NCBI RefSeq assembly: GCF_000286835.2
Contig: NZ_AJYD02000038.1
Span: 2,960,284-3,024,283, forward strand
Direction: 5' to 3'
DNA length: 64,000 nucleotides
DNA from: Enterovibrio norvegicus FF-33
GTDB taxonomy: Bacteria > Pseudomonadota > Gammaproteobacteria > Enterobacterales > Vibrionaceae
The notes under the pieces are model-generated. The model was not told the origin of the DNA and did no database searches. It saw nothing but the letters and a program-made list of their open reading frames with translations. Below, in pieces: positions 19,857 through 30,592 of this stretch; within the stretch, counting starts at the first letter, position 1; each line of letters opens with the position of its first letter. Made by a program: the position numbers and the translations under genes.

Positions 19857-21371
19857 TTAGCTCTCGTTATAAATCTCGAGGTTTGCTAGTTCTTGCTGTT
19901 GCTCGCGAAGCTCTTTGGTTTCATCGTTTCGCAAGCTATCAATATACTCAAGGTATTCTTGATTGATGTCCTGGGTAACGTATTGACCGCTAAATACAGA
20001 GCTGTCAAATTGCTTCACGTCAGGGTTACCCTCTCGTACCGCATCTTCTAAGTCAGCTAAGTCTTGGAAAATCAAGCCGTCAGCACCAATGATGCTGCCG
20101 ATTTCATCCACTTCACGGCCGTGTGCAATCAATTCGTTAGCACTTGGCATATCAATGCCGTAAACGTTAGGGAAACGAACTTCTGGCGCCGCAGAGGCCA
20201 TATATACGCGTTTCGCGCCGGCTTCTCGTGCCATTTCGATGATCTGCTCAGAGGTTGTGCCGCGCACGATAGAGTCATCAACCAGCAGCACTGATTTACC
20301 TTTGAACTCAGAGCGAATTGCGTTGAGCTTGCGACGAACAGATTTACGACGCTGCTGCTGACCAGGCATGATAAAGGTACGACCAACATAGCGGTTTTTC
20401 ACAAACCCTTGGCGATACGGTTTATTCAGCTCTTGAGCGATTTCCAGCGCGATGTCGCAAGACGTTTCTGGGATAGGAATCACCACGTCAATGTCGAGGT
20501 CATCCCATTCACGACGAATTTTCGCACCGAGTTTCTTGCCCATATTGATACGTGCGGCATATACCGAAATCTTATCAATGAAGGAATCAGGACGAGCAAA
20601 ATAGACAAACTCAAAGATACATGGCGACAGTGACGGAGTATCTGAGCACTGACGTGTATACAACTGTCCATCAAATGTAATGTAAACCGCTTCACCCGGC
20701 GCAACATCACGCACGAAATCAAAGCCGACTGCATCAAGGGCAACCGACTCAGACGCGACCATGTATTCTTCACGATTGTTCACAGTGCGTTTGCCCAAAC
20801 ATAATGGGCGAATACCATGCGGGTCACGAAATGCGATAAGCCCATGACCAATGATCATTGCCACGACAGCATAAGCACCGCGAATTTGTTTATGCACTGC
20901 GCGAACAGCTTTAAACACATCTTCTTCCGTCAGAGGAAAAGCGGCAGCTTCATCGATTTGATGAGCAAGAACGTTGAGGAGAACTTCAGAATCAGACGTG
21001 GTGTTAAGGTGGCGGCGGTCTTGAGCGAAAAGCGACTCACGCAGTTCATTCGCGTTAGTGAGGTTTCCGTTGTGCGCAAGTGTAATGCCGTAAGGTGAGT
21101 TAACATAAAACGGCTGTGCCTCAGACACACTAGAACTGCCGGCTGTTGGATAGCGCGCATGCCCTATCCCAACCGTTCCCTGCAAGCGTTGCATATGCTT
21201 GAGTTGGAATACATCTTTTACCAAGCCGTTCGCTTTTCTTAAGCGAAAGCGGTTGTTGTCAATAGTTACAATGCCGGCGGCATCCTGACCACGGTGCTGA
21301 AGTACTGTCAACGCATCGTAAATTGACTGATTAACCGGGGTTTCACCCACGATTCCAACAATCCCACACAT
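19857..21371 (-). CDS. purF: Amidophosphoribosyltransferase
   Basis: 504 aa (E. coli 505). First committed step of purine synthesis: PRPP + glutamine to phosphoribosylamine. Catalytic Cys is residue 2 ([15 protein letters not shown], Cys exposed after Met removal); [11 protein letters not shown] and [13 protein letters not shown] belong to the Ntn glutaminase domain, and [17 protein letters not shown] is the PRPP-binding motif. In the cvpA-purF operon; promoter with PurR box lies before cvpA. Confidence 0.98.
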   Translation of the reverse strand: MCGIVGIVGETPVNQSIYDALTVLQHRGQDAAGIVTIDNNRFRLRKANGLVKDVFQLKHMQRLQGTVGIGHARYPTAGSSSVSEAQPFYVNSPYGITLAHNGNLTNANELRESLFAQDRRHLNTTSDSEVLLNVLAHQIDEAAAFPLTEEDVFKAVRAVHKQIRGAYAVVAMIIGHGLIAFRDPHGIRPLCLGKRTVNNREEYMVASESVALDAVGFDFVRDVAPGEAVYITFDGQLYTRQCSDTPSLSPCIFEFVYFARPDSFIDKISVYAARINMGKKLGAKIRREWDDLDIDVVIPIPETSCDIALEIAQELNKPYRQGFVKNRYVGRTFIMPGQQQRRKSVRRKLNAIRSEFKGKSVLLVDDSIVRGTTSEQIIEMAREAGAKRVYMASAAPEVRFPNVYGIDMPSANELIAHGREVDEIGSIIGADGLIFQDLADLEDAVREGNPDVKQFDSSVFSGQYVTQDINQEYLEYIDSLRNDETKELREQQQELANLEIYNES

Positions 21372-21455
21372 GTATGCTGTTCCTTGTAACGCAAAAGTAA
21401 GCCCAGGGAACTGTTTTACGTTTTCCTGCCTTTATCTGCTAAAAGCAGGCTGACG

Positions 21456-21947
21456 CTAGATCACCTTGGGCAAAAAGCTGGAGCTCTGCTCCAAATACGA
21501 GAAAAACCATTCAATCACTACCCCAAACTTAGGGATCAATTGTGATTGTTTCCACTCGCTGGCGCTGGAAAAATTAGTGAACGCATCGAGGAAGAACAAT
21601 AACGCAGCGACTATCAGTACGCCGCGAATACCGCCAAAAACCACGCCTAGCACTCTATCAGTTCCAGAAAGGCCTGTTTTTTGAACTAATTGCCCGATGA
21701 CATAGTTCACCACAGCGCCAACAATTAAGGTGGCAATAAACAGCGCCGCAATAGCAGCGCCATTTCGAATCATTTCGTCATGGATGTTCGTGAAGTAAGC
21801 GGCCAATTGCGGGTAGAAATTACTCGCGACAAAGAAGGCGCCAAACCAAATAACCAGCGATAACGCTTCTTTTACAAATCCACGGACCAAGCTAATCAAT
21901 GCTGAAAAGCTGATCACTCCAATAATGACGTAGTCTATCCAATTCAT
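21456..21947 (-). CDS. cvpA: CvpA family membrane protein
   Basis: 163 aa with four hydrophobic segments; begins [20 protein letters not shown], the CvpA signature, with [12 protein letters not shown] next. Needed in E. coli for colicin V production, and linked to envelope homeostasis; molecular role unsettled. First gene of the purine-regulated cvpA-purF operon. Confidence 0.95.
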   Translation of the reverse strand: MNWIDYVIIGVISFSALISLVRGFVKEALSLVIWFGAFFVASNFYPQLAAYFTNIHDEMIRNGAAIAALFIATLIVGAVVNYVIGQLVQKTGLSGTDRVLGVVFGGIRGVLIVAALLFFLDAFTNFSSASEWKQSQLIPKFGVVIEWFFSYLEQSSSFLPKVI

Positions 21948-21996
21948 CTTTTAATCATCTGAGCGATTCGCGCGCATTTTAACAGAAAAAATGACG

Positions 21997-22012
21997 ACGC
22001 AAACGTTTTCTT
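21997..22012 (-). promoter_or_regulatory. PurR operator upstream of cvpA-purF
   Basis: Read on the + strand the 16-mer is ACGCAAACGTTTTCTT, matching every fixed position of the PurR consensus ANGCAANCGNTTNCNT. It lies 50 nt upstream of cvpA ATG 21947 and overlaps the end of dedD. Downstream on the minus strand TAAAAT is a plausible -10, with the box covering the -35 region, the arrangement known for E. coli cvpA-purF. Confidence 0.9.
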
Positions 22013-22583
22013 ATGGGTTGAGTGGGTTAAATCTAAGCAGTTGACCTTTCAATCCGGTCAAAGACTCTAAATCTGCTGTCATAGCCGACAAATTGTCCTT
22101 AGACACATCAGGGCCAATTTCAACACGCGCCAACTCGCCTTCTTTCACATTACGAGGCATCAACTGTGCGGGATAACCCTTACTGCGCAAGGTTGTCACC
22201 AAATTCTTCGCGTTGTCGATGTTTCGAAATGTCCCTAAACGAATGATCCATGCCGAATCTGCGTAGCCTGTTTTTGGCAAGGCGTTATCGTCAGCAACAG
22301 GCATACGCCCCTCTGCTGTCGCATCATCTGTATTTCCATTATCAACATCGTCCCCAATCGTCACCGAGACTGGCTCGTCTTGCGGAAGAAATGTATCCAC
22401 GTCTTCAGGTGCTTCTATCGGCGTTTGAAGAAGCGTCTCGTCAAAATCTTCACGCAAAGGAATGGCTTGATAACTTTCCTGATAATGCGCTTTTTCACCG
22501 TCGAATACATCGGGCAAAAAGATCACCCCCAACGAAACCAAAATGAGCGTGCCGACTAAGCGATTCTGGAACTGAGTTGCCAC
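22011..22583 (-). CDS. dedD: SPOR-domain cell-division protein DedD
   Basis: 190 aa. One N-terminal transmembrane helix (LVGTLILVSLGVIFLPDVFD), an acidic periplasmic linker, and a C-terminal SPOR domain (~110-190; AWIIRLGTFRNIDNAKNLVT, then LRSKGYPAQLMP and RVEIGPDVSKD), which binds denuded septal peptidoglycan. Two bases after folC, as in E. coli. Confidence 0.92.
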   Translation of the reverse strand: MATQFQNRLVGTLILVSLGVIFLPDVFDGEKAHYQESYQAIPLREDFDETLLQTPIEAPEDVDTFLPQDEPVSVTIGDDVDNGNTDDATAEGRMPVADDNALPKTGYADSAWIIRLGTFRNIDNAKNLVTTLRSKGYPAQLMPRNVKEGELARVEIGPDVSKDNLSAMTADLESLTGLKGQLLRFNPLNP

Positions 22584-22585
22584 AA

Positions 22586-23854
22586 TTACTCCGTTTGAAC
22601 GAGGTGGTCAGCGATTTCGCCGACGGTGTGGAAAGAACCAAAGACGATCAAGGTATCGCCATGCCATGTCAACGCGGCTTGTGCTGCGTTAAATGCGTCT
22701 GTGGGCGATGCATAACCGTCGATGCAGTCAGGTAGGTAACAAGCGAGTTGTGTCCAGTCAGCGGCTCTTAGGCCAGTCAGTGAGGCGGGATACCACACAT
22801 CGACCACTGGCTTCATTGCTTCCAGTGTTGCGGTGATATCTTTGTCGTTCAACATAGCAACAACAGCGTGAACCTTACCGCCCGATGTTAGTTTGATCGC
22901 GGCTATTTGCTGAGCCAGGTAGGTCGCAGAGTGCGGGTTATGTGCCACATCGAGCAATACCAACGGGGACTCAGACACTCTTTGCATGCGACCCGCCAAC
23001 GTCACCGAACTTAAACCGTCAACTATTTGCTCATCCGTTACATCAAGCTCTGATAGCCCCAACGCCATGAGCGCCGTCGCCGCATTTGGCAAAGGAAGAT
23101 TCGGAACAGGCAAATCGCGCAAATCAAACGCACCGCACTGCCAGTGCCAAACATCATCTTGTTGTTGGTAGTTAAACTGATAGCCAACTTGATGAAGCTC
23201 TGCACCGATATCATCGGCGTGAGCCGCCACACTCGCTGGCGGTTCAGGTTGCCCGCAAACGGCAGGGTTCCCAGAACGGAAAATACCGGCCTTTTCAAAA
23301 CCAATCACTTCGATATCATCACCAAGCCAATCAACATGGTCGATAGCAAGGCTGGTGATCACGGAAACATCATGGTCAACAATGTTGGTCGCGTCTAATC
23401 GACCACCAAGGCCAACCTCGATGATTGCCACATCAATCTGGTTATCAATAAATAACCAAAGCGCAGCCAGCGTGCCAAATTCAAACAGACTTAAGCTGGT
23501 GTCACCGCGGAGTGATTCTACCGCAGCGAAGGCTTCGGAGTGGCGCTCGTCATCAAGCTCTTGACCATTAATGCGAACGCGTTCGTTATAGCGAATGAGG
23601 TGTGGTGAGCTATATACCCCGGTTTTATAACCGGCTTTTTGCAAGATCGCTTCGATGATAGCGCAGGTCGAACCTTTACCATTCGTGCCCGCGACGGTAA
23701 TGACTTTTGGTGCAGGTTTGATCAACTTGCCTTTTTGACCGACAAGCGCGACGCGATCCAGCCCCAGATCGATGGCACTGGTGTGGAGTGATTCTAAATA
23801 GCGCAACCACTCAGACAATGGCGCAGTGGCGCCGGGAGAAATATGTTCTGACAT
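22586..23854 (-). CDS. folC: Bifunctional dihydrofolate synthase / folylpolyglutamate synthase
   Basis: 422 aa Mur-ligase-like enzyme that adds glutamate to dihydropteroate and folates. ATP-binding loop VITVAGTNGKGSTCAI, SPHLIRYNERVRING, EVGLGGRLDATNIV and AGRMQRV are all present; LDVAHNPHSATYLA marks the C-terminal domain. Lies between accD and dedD, as in E. coli; the terminator upstream separates it from accD. Confidence 0.97.
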   Translation of the reverse strand: MSEHISPGATAPLSEWLRYLESLHTSAIDLGLDRVALVGQKGKLIKPAPKVITVAGTNGKGSTCAIIEAILQKAGYKTGVYSSPHLIRYNERVRINGQELDDERHSEAFAAVESLRGDTSLSLFEFGTLAALWLFIDNQIDVAIIEVGLGGRLDATNIVDHDVSVITSLAIDHVDWLGDDIEVIGFEKAGIFRSGNPAVCGQPEPPASVAAHADDIGAELHQVGYQFNYQQQDDVWHWQCGAFDLRDLPVPNLPLPNAATALMALGLSELDVTDEQIVDGLSSVTLAGRMQRVSESPLVLLDVAHNPHSATYLAQQIAAIKLTSGGKVHAVVAMLNDKDITATLEAMKPVVDVWYPASLTGLRAADWTQLACYLPDCIDGYASPTDAFNAAQAALTWHGDTLIVFGSFHTVGEIADHLVQTE

Positions 23855-23895
23855 CAGTATTCTATTCGAGCTTCCAATAGCTCAATCATATCAGT

Positions 23896-23927
23896 TAAAC
23901 GACAAAGAGCGCCATAAGGCGCTCTTT
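23896..23927 (-). terminator. Intrinsic terminator downstream of accD
   Basis: Stem AAAGAGCGCC / GGCGCTCTTT with a four-base loop; minus strand continues TTTGTCGTTT. Lies between accD stop and folC start. The T-tract is modest. Confidence 0.7.
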
Positions 23928-23948
23928 CGATGTTCATTTGTGGGACGT

Positions 23949-24875
23949 TTATTCTGTATCGTCCAGAGGCTCGGCTTCGATAACCTCACCTTCCAGCGGT
24001 TTATCAACTGGCACGACCAACGGCGATTCATGGTTGGTCATTTTCGCCAACAGACCACCGATACGCTGACGCAATTCACGGCGATCAACAATCATATCAA
24101 TCGCGCCGTGCTCCAACAGAAACTCACTACGCTGGAAGCCTTCAGGAAGCTTCTCGCGCACGGTTTGTTCGATCACGCGTTGACCCGCAAAGCCAATCAG
24201 TGCTTTAGGCTCACCAATATTGATATCACCCAGCATTGCGAAACTTGCTGTCACGCCACCGAAGGTTGGGTCAGTCAGTACCGATATAAACGGCAAGCCC
24301 TTTCCAGACAGACGCTCAAGCGCTGCGCTGGTTTTCGCCATTTGCATCAGTGACGTTAGTGCCTCTTGCATACGTGCACCGCCACTGGCAGAGAAGCATA
24401 CAAAGCCACACTTGTCTTCCATCGCTTGCTCTACCGCACGAACGAATCGCGCACCAACCACAGCACCCATTGAACCGCCCATGAAGGCAAACTCAAAGGA
24501 AGCGGCAACAACGGGCATACCCAGGATTTCACCTTTCATCACAACCATGGCGTCTTTCTCGCCACTGGCTTTTTGTGCTGCTGAAAGGCGATCTTTGTAT
24601 TTCTTCGAGTCACGGAACTTGAGCAGATCTTTTGGCTCTAGCTCCGCACCCAACTCAATGCCTTTTCCTTCATCTAAGAAGGTTTCTAGGCGCTTACGCG
24701 CCGTCATACGCATGTGATGGTCACACTTTGGACACACATGCAGGTTACGCTCAAGCTCAGCGTGATAAAGCACCTGCTCACAGGAGCCACACTTGGTCCA
24801 TACGCCTTCTGGAATGGAGACTTTACGTGAAGAACCAATATTGCTTTTTGTCAGTATTTTTTCAAGCCAGCTCAT
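23949..24875 (-). CDS. accD: Acetyl-CoA carboxylase carboxyltransferase subunit beta
   Basis: 308 aa. With AccA transfers carboxyl from carboxybiotin to acetyl-CoA, giving malonyl-CoA. Four-cysteine zinc ribbon C29-x2-C32 and C48-x2-C51, then the crotonase-fold carboxyltransferase with [34 protein letters not shown] and [15 protein letters not shown]. The C-terminal tail is acidic. The 270 nt upstream (24876-25145) hold its leader; no further gene is seen there. Confidence 0.98.
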   Translation of the reverse strand: MSWLEKILTKSNIGSSRKVSIPEGVWTKCGSCEQVLYHAELERNLHVCPKCDHHMRMTARKRLETFLDEGKGIELGAELEPKDLLKFRDSKKYKDRLSAAQKASGEKDAMVVMKGEILGMPVVAASFEFAFMGGSMGAVVGARFVRAVEQAMEDKCGFVCFSASGGARMQEALTSLMQMAKTSAALERLSGKGLPFISVLTDPTFGGVTASFAMLGDINIGEPKALIGFAGQRVIEQTVREKLPEGFQRSEFLLEHGAIDMIVDRRELRQRIGGLLAKMTNHESPLVVPVDKPLEGEVIEAEPLDDTE

Positions 24876-25145
24876 GAACGACCTTTTCTAATGGAGCACC
24901 TGTCACTTCGACCTTTTGCCGCTCGTTATTAGTGAGCAGTCTCTATGTAGCGAAGACAAGTGGCCTGGATATTTACAAATTCAACAAGGAATTAAAACAC
25001 AACTTGTTAAGACTTTGGACAAAAAACTGGTACTACCTATTTTTTGCCTAGCCTTTAGCACACCTGTCTGCAAAACGACTGCACGTTCAAACCCCAGAAT
25101 GCCTAGTTATCCTTGCAGTTAAAAATTTCTCATCCCCTAGTAGTC

Positions 25146-25955
25146 TCAAGAGGCTTGGGTAGTTAACTGGGTATCGGGTAAAAAGAGTGGCCCAACTGGC
25201 GATGCAGGCAATTCAAATATTGCCGGGTACTCCACTTCAACCAGATACAAACCATTCGCTTTTGCCGTCGCTGCCGCCAAGTTGCGGTCTTTTGCCGCCA
25301 AAAGCCACTGAACCCACTCTGGCTCTTTCGCTTTGCGGCCAACATCGATCAAACTACCTGCAATGTTTCGCACCATGTGATGCACAAACGCGTTCGCTTT
25401 GATATCTATGATCACGAAACGGCCTTGGCGGGTCACATTTAAATGATGAATGTTGCGCCATGGCGTTTTCGATTGGCATTGAACAGCACGAAATGATGTG
25501 AAATCATTTTCGCCTAACAAATGTTGTCCGGCTTGATGCATTAACGCTTCGTCTAGCTCGTCATGGCAGTGTGTCACACCATGGCGAAGAATACCCGGAC
25601 GTAGCGCATTGTTGTAAATGATATAGCGATACCGACGCGCTGTGGCTGAGAAACGCGCATGAAACTCATCAGGTACTTCTTTAGCCCAACGCACGGCTAT
25701 AGCATCAGGAAGGTGAGTATTAACCCCCATCGTCCATGCGCGAAGCGGTCTAGAAACGTTCACCTCAAAATGAACCACCTGACCCGTTCCATGAACGCCC
25801 GCATCTGTGCGACCCGCGCATAGCACTTCAATCGGTTCATTGGCGATTTTTGACAGGGCTTTTTCAAGGTGTTCCTGCACACTGGGTACTTCACGCTGTC
25901 TCTGCCAGCCAAAATACTGTGCACCATCATATTCAACACCCAGGGCGATTTTCAT
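25146..25955 (-). CDS. truA: tRNA pseudouridine(38-40) synthase
   Basis: 269 aa. Isomerises uridines 38, 39 and 40 of the anticodon arm. Catalytic Asp is residue 51 in [18 protein letters not shown]; opening [32 protein letters not shown] and [18 protein letters not shown] are diagnostic. Separated from fimV by an intrinsic terminator, so it probably has its own promoter in 25956-26044. Confidence 0.98.
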   Translation of the reverse strand: MKIALGVEYDGAQYFGWQRQREVPSVQEHLEKALSKIANEPIEVLCAGRTDAGVHGTGQVVHFEVNVSRPLRAWTMGVNTHLPDAIAVRWAKEVPDEFHARFSATARRYRYIIYNNALRPGILRHGVTHCHDELDEALMHQAGQHLLGENDFTSFRAVQCQSKTPWRNIHHLNVTRQGRFVIIDIKANAFVHHMVRNIAGSLIDVGRKAKEPEWVQWLLAAKDRNLAAATAKANGLYLVEVEYPAIFELPASPVGPLFLPDTQLTTQAS

Positions 25956-26044
25956 TGTTTTTTCTCTGTCTTAGCGGTTCATTATTTTGTGAAGCTGCGC
26001 ATTATACCCTTCTCAAACTAAAATGCAGCGATGAGCGCAAGGAT

Positions 26045-26079
26045 AAAAAAACGGCAGGGTCTCCCCTGCCGTTCTCTTT
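26045..26079 (-). terminator. Intrinsic terminator downstream of fimV
   Basis: Perfect stem ACGGCAGGG / CCCTGCCGT with a four-base loop; the minus strand continues into seven T. Ends the fimV transcript before truA. Confidence 0.92.
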
Positions 26080-26105
26080 ATGTCTTTGAGTTCGATGATT
26101 CTCGC

Positions 26106-29100
26106 TTAATGAAGATTTTCAATCATCATTCGCGCTTCTTCTTTGAGGTTTGAATCGTCACCTTGCATGACTTGTTCTAGAAGCTGAATCGCTCCATCTA
26201 CATCGTTCATTTCCAGATAGGCTTTTGCCAAATCCATATTGGTAGCCGCTTCACCGCTGCTATCAACATCAACAGGCTGAATGTCATTCAACACATCAGG
26301 GAAATCTTCGAGACCGACATTTAAATCCATTTTGGCCGCATCAGGATCGTCTTGTGGTAAACCGTCGTCTTTCATGAGTTCATCGATGCTGATAAAGCCA
26401 TCACTCGACGACGTCGCTTCAATAAGTTCACTTTCGGCTTCTTCCAACAACCCTTCGAGATCAGCATCCAAATCCATGGATTTGATGTCATTGCCTAGAA
26501 TTTCCGGTTGCTGTGACCAATCTTCGCTCTCTAGTTCGGGTTCAGGCGTTTGCTCTGCATTCCAAATGCCACTTTCATCTTCGGGGATGTCTTGCTCATC
26601 AGAGGCATCCAACATGTCATGCGCATCAAACTCGTCATCAGAATCCAGCGCACTCTCAATGTCTGAGGCTTCACGGGCACTCAAGGCCTCGTGAGTATCA
26701 AGCGCTTCCATCTCAAAGTCGCCAAGACCCCTATGATCATCATCTAGGGGTTCTGAAAGCAACGCTTCCATATTAAGCCCTGCGACTTGATGCTCATCAT
26801 CATCTAATTCGGCTATTTCATTAAGTTCGGCGGCACGATATGGCGCTTGTGAAACGGGTGCTGAAGGTTGTGAGAATTGGCTGCGCTCACTTTCAGGCAC
26901 CGCTTCATCAAGTTCGCGCTGCTCATCAAGCGCCGCGCCCAATGCGTCGCCTTCATCAAACTCCCCCAGATCATCCAAACTAATAGGCTCGACGGGTGGA
27001 AATGCGAGGGTGTTATTTTCCGTTGCCGCAAACGGTGCGGGTGTTTCTTCAGAAGATGGCTTTACTTCTTCCTCTAACTCTTGAGGTTCAATGTCTTCTT
27101 CAACAGGACGTTCTACGTCTGCGTTATCGTCGTCACTCGGCGTACTCTGTGAGTCAAAATGCGCAGCATCGAAATCAACCGCGGCATCTTCTTCGGTGTA
27201 TTCTGGCAGATTATCGAGATCAAACGATTCCTCATTAACCTCTGCTTTTACTGGCTCTTCAGGTGTCGCTTCTTCAAAATCGCTATCAGCAAGTGCGGCT
27301 TCTTCGTCATATTCTGGCAATGATGAAAGATCGATGGGCTCATCGTCGGCAGTGTTCGTCTCAACACTGTCTGTTGCTTCCATCGAAGCTGGCTCTATGG
27401 CAGCCAGTGCATTGTCCAGATCGGCTTCATCACTGGCTGATGCAACTTCCTCTGCAGCTTCGCGTGTTTCTGCTTCGCTAGCTTCAGGCTCAGTCGTCTG
27501 TGTGACAGGCGTTTCATCAACAAGCGCGGCAATGTCATCGTCACTTGACGAGGTATCAGCGCTTTCTTCGTGCTCTTCACCTAATAGGCTATCAAGCAAG
27601 TCGATATCGTCTTGGGTTGCTTCTGGCGTTTCACGTTCTTCTGCGTCTAACGCAACTGTTTCATCGTTTGTTGGCTCTGCCGCTGGTTCTTGCTCTGTTT
27701 CATTGTCTTGTGCCAGCAAGTTATCAAGCAGGTCGAGATCAGAATCAGATGCAACAGGTTCAAGGTCATGAGCATCAGAGACTTCGTCTACCAACTCTTC
27801 GAGCTCAGTAATGTCGCTATCAGTATCTACGCTTTCTGGCTCTTTCGTTCGCTCGGGTTGTGCCTCTTGAATATCGTCTAATGCAACACCATCTGTTACT
27901 GAATTCTCTAGATCATCAAGATTGAACTCATCGTCATCAATAGCGATCAGATCTTCACCAAGCAGATCATCGTCTTCGCCGTCGTCACCTAATAGCGCAC
28001 TGTCACCGTCGAGTTCATCATCTTCGCTGACTAACTCATCCAACAACACATCGGTGTCACCCAGATCGAGGTCTTCATCATCGGTTTTTTCACCAATCAA
28101 TTCTGACAGCATATCGTCGTCATCAATGGCTTCATCAAGCAATGCGCTTTCGTCTAACGGATCAACATCTTCGTCATCAACAAGCTCATCCAGTAAAATA
28201 TCACTGTCAGAAATATCGTCGTTGTCTAACGCTTTATCCAGTGATAGAGATTCCGTGTCATCGCTGTCCTGTGGTGCCAGCAGGTTACCGTCTTCATCCA
28301 GCAGTTCTTCATCGAAAAGCTCATCAAGCAACGCATCAGTGCTGTCGAGCTGTAAATCAGTTTCGTCAGTTTCTTCAAGAGAGGAATCGCTAATAAGATC
28401 GATATCATCGCCTAAAAATTCATCGAGCAATGCCGTGCTGTCTTCGCTCAGATCGCCGTCTATATCCGCGTTTTCATCCGTGGCTGACGCCGTCGCCGTT
28501 TGATTGAAAATATCGTCTAAGTCATCATCAGAAAGGTTGATATCTTGCGACAAGTCCACTTCTGGCTCGTCATCAAGCACCTTATCAAACAGTGCTTCAT
28601 TGGTCGTCTCATCGCCTAAATCATCAAGCGTATCATTAAGATCGCCAGCCTCTGGTTCAGGCGCTATTACTTCTGATTCTGAAGCTTCTGGTTCATCCGT
28701 CGTCTGTGTTGCGTTTAGCAAGGCATCAATGTCATCAACATCGCTGTCATTACCTTCGCTGAGTGATTGCTCCCACATGGCCGCCAGCGCTTCATCTGGA
28801 CTAAGCTCGGTTTCTTCAGGCTGAGACGCCATTTCATCAAGGGCGCGTTCCATGTCTTCTAAACCAATGGCACCTTCTGTGCTCGCTTCGACACCCATTT
28901 CGGAGCCTGTGTCGAAGTCATCACCCAACATGGAATCCAAATCTGAGTCCATCGATGAACTCAGATCCGTTTCGCCGCCAAAGTCCGTGTCGTTATCAAT
29001 ATCTAACCCTGACTCCGAAGGCTCATCCGACAGCTCCAACGTGTCAGACAAATTAATGTCGTCCAGCTCAGAATCAAAGATGCCTTCGTCGCCAAACAGA

Positions 29101-30251
29101 TCGTCAGCATCGGTGTCGTCTGTCACCTCAAGTTCATCATCTTCCAGCACGAGCTCATCGTCGTCTTCATCGACGTCTGGCACCATGATGACATTCATGT
29201 CTGGGTCGGCGCTGTCTAGCCCTTCCGGCTCTTCGACATCATCATCGTCTTTACGTCGACGCATGATAATAAAGGCGGCGGCACCAATGACTAACAGTGC
29301 AGGAATAATCGCAACCGTCGCCAACATGAGCGGGCTTGCCATGAGCGACTCGACAAAAGATGGCTCTTTCATTTCCATCTGAGCCTGTCGCATACGTTGC
29401 GCTTCTAAGAAAGATTTAATTTCCTCAGTAAGCTCTTCGTCGGCATTCATCTGATCTTTCAGCGCGACTAGCTCGTTTTGCACTTCGGCAAGACGAATTT
29501 TGAGTATGTGGTTACTTTCAACCAACTTGCCCATTTGCAGATCAGATTGGTCGATCTGATTTTGCACCATCCCCATGTCTGGCTTAGGCGGAATCATATC
29601 CGCACCCATGCCTTCTTGCGCCTTCATTTCTGGCTTGGATGGTGTGTCAGTTTCTGCCATCTCTGGCTCAGCGGTCTTAGTCGCGGGTACGGGTGCGCTT
29701 TCAGCCGCAACAACAGGCGGTGAAGTGGGTTTTGGTTTAGCCACAGGTGCAGCGACCTGCTGACTTAGAGGCTGACGATTCACGCCGCGCTGAGCGTCTT
29801 TTCGCGCTTGGTCAATTTGCAGACGCTGGGCGACATCATCCGTGCTCTCACGACGGATCTCAGTCAGCGTCGGCATCAATAGCGTACTACCCGGCACTAA
29901 CCCGTGAATATTTTGGTCTTCAAACGCATTAGGGTTTAAGCGGAAAACCGCACCTAAGGTTTGATACACCGTCACTGCATTGCTTGGCTGGTAACGTGTG
30001 GCGATAGACCAAAGGGTATCGTTGTCTCGCGTTGGGCCAACGGATTGGCGGCGATTAACGGTCGAGGGCGCTTGAGTGGATTGGGATAAAGGCGTGACGG
30101 CGCTCGGTGGTGGCGACTCATCAATAGGCCCAAGAATTCGAATGGCCGAATGCACAGAAAAGGTCGCAGCAAGGCTCAGCACTAATGTTGAGGCTGCAAG
30201 AATTTTGCCGAGTCGACGGCTTGCATTTGATAAAGAAAGCGTTCGCTTCAT
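26106..30251 (-). CDS. fimV: FimV/HubP-family polar peptidoglycan-binding protein
   Basis: About 1381 aa. Order: signal-type N-terminus (MKRTLSLSNASRRLGKILAA, hydrophobic run to ~36); LysM domain ~77-130 (NDTLWSIATRYQPSNAVTVY); coiled coil ~230-295; transmembrane helix ~308-330 followed by RRRK; about 950 residues of very acidic cytoplasmic repeats with recurring LLDEL motifs; C-terminal FimV TPR motif (MDLAKAYLEMNDVDGAIQLL). In Vibrio the homologue HubP anchors chemosensory, flagellar and chromosome-partition proteins at the pole. I chose ATG 30251 because it opens directly into the signal sequence; upstream starts in frame (to 30371) are possible. Confidence 0.93.
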   Translation of the reverse strand: MKRTLSLSNASRRLGKILAASTLVLSLAATFSVHSAIRILGPIDESPPPSAVTPLSQSTQAPSTVNRRQSVGPTRDNDTLWSIATRYQPSNAVTVYQTLGAVFRLNPNAFEDQNIHGLVPGSTLLMPTLTEIRRESTDDVAQRLQIDQARKDAQRGVNRQPLSQQVAAPVAKPKPTSPPVVAAESAPVPATKTAEPEMAETDTPSKPEMKAQEGMGADMIPPKPDMGMVQNQIDQSDLQMGKLVESNHILKIRLAEVQNELVALKDQMNADEELTEEIKSFLEAQRMRQAQMEMKEPSFVESLMASPLMLATVAIIPALLVIGAAAFIIMRRRKDDDDVEEPEGLDSADPDMNVIMVPDVDEDDDELVLEDDELEVTDDTDADDLFGDEGIFDSELDDINLSDTLELSDEPSESGLDIDNDTDFGGETDLSSSMDSDLDSMLGDDFDTGSEMGVEASTEGAIGLEDMERALDEMASQPEETELSPDEALAAMWEQSLSEGNDSDVDDIDALLNATQTTDEPEASESEVIAPEPEAGDLNDTLDDLGDETTNEALFDKVLDDEPEVDLSQDINLSDDDLDDIFNQTATASATDENADIDGDLSEDSTALLDEFLGDDIDLISDSSLEETDETDLQLDSTDALLDELFDEELLDEDGNLLAPQDSDDTESLSLDKALDNDDISDSDILLDELVDDEDVDPLDESALLDEAIDDDDMLSELIGEKTDDEDLDLGDTDVLLDELVSEDDELDGDSALLGDDGEDDDLLGEDLIAIDDDEFNLDDLENSVTDGVALDDIQEAQPERTKEPESVDTDSDITELEELVDEVSDAHDLEPVASDSDLDLLDNLLAQDNETEQEPAAEPTNDETVALDAEERETPEATQDDIDLLDSLLGEEHEESADTSSSDDDIAALVDETPVTQTTEPEASEAETREAAEEVASASDEADLDNALAAIEPASMEATDSVETNTADDEPIDLSSLPEYDEEAALADSDFEEATPEEPVKAEVNEESFDLDNLPEYTEEDAAVDFDAAHFDSQSTPSDDDNADVERPVEEDIEPQELEEEVKPSSEETPAPFAATENNTLAFPPVEPISLDDLGEFDEGDALGAALDEQRELDEAVPESERSQFSQPSAPVSQAPYRAAELNEIAELDDDEHQVAGLNMEALLSEPLDDDHRGLGDFEMEALDTHEALSAREASDIESALDSDDEFDAHDMLDASDEQDIPEDESGIWNAEQTPEPELESEDWSQQPEILGNDIKSMDLDADLEGLLEEAESELIEATSSSDGFISIDELMKDDGLPQDDPDAAKMDLNVGLEDFPDVLNDIQPVDVDSSGEAATNMDLAKAYLEMNDVDGAIQLLEQVMQGDDSNLKEEARMMIENLH

Positions 30252-30547
30252 GGCGTTATATAAATCTGCGTCGGACACTGCCCGCATTCCCCTATGGCAG
30301 AATAATAGGCTTATTCCAAAACACTGCAAATATCGAACCAGCCTTGCCGGGGAAACGCATAACAGCATCACTGCTCATGAGAAATTTGCCCTGCGATATA
30401 GCGGTATCCGCGCAAAGTAAATCATGAATTTTGCGTCGCAACGTATGGTTAAGTACTTACTGTGGTTGGCATTACGTTATTTCCCTAACTATATCGGAAG
30501 CCAGGGTGAAAACTGTAGTGTGAGAAGATAAAACTGTGTTTTGTGAT
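30252..30547. other. Non-coding stretch upstream of fimV
   Basis: About 300 nt between the fimV start and the asd terminator. It should hold the fimV promoter and leader. I see no gene with supporting signals, no repeat and no clear promoter hexamers. Confidence 0.5.
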
Positions 30548-30587
30548 CAAACAACCGGCTCGAGATCACTCGTAGCCGGTTGTTTTC
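30548..30587 (-). terminator. Intrinsic terminator downstream of asd
   Basis: Long stem AACAACCGGCT / AGCCGGTTGTT enclosing a smaller CGAG/CTCG stem. The T-tract on the minus strand is short (TTGTTTGAT). Confidence 0.65.
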
Positions 30588-30592
30588 AGGGA

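Noticed and set aside
23826-24353. 175-codon + strand frame opposite accD and the folC start
   Set aside because: Antisense to accD, whose zinc ribbon and carboxyltransferase motifs are clear.
27091-29382. Several long serine-rich open frames on the + strand (27091-27771, 27922-28503, 28852-29382)
   Set aside because: They are the mirror of the Asp/Glu/Leu-rich fimV coding strand (GAT/GAA codons read back as TCA/TTC/ATC). No family motif and no Shine-Dalgarno.
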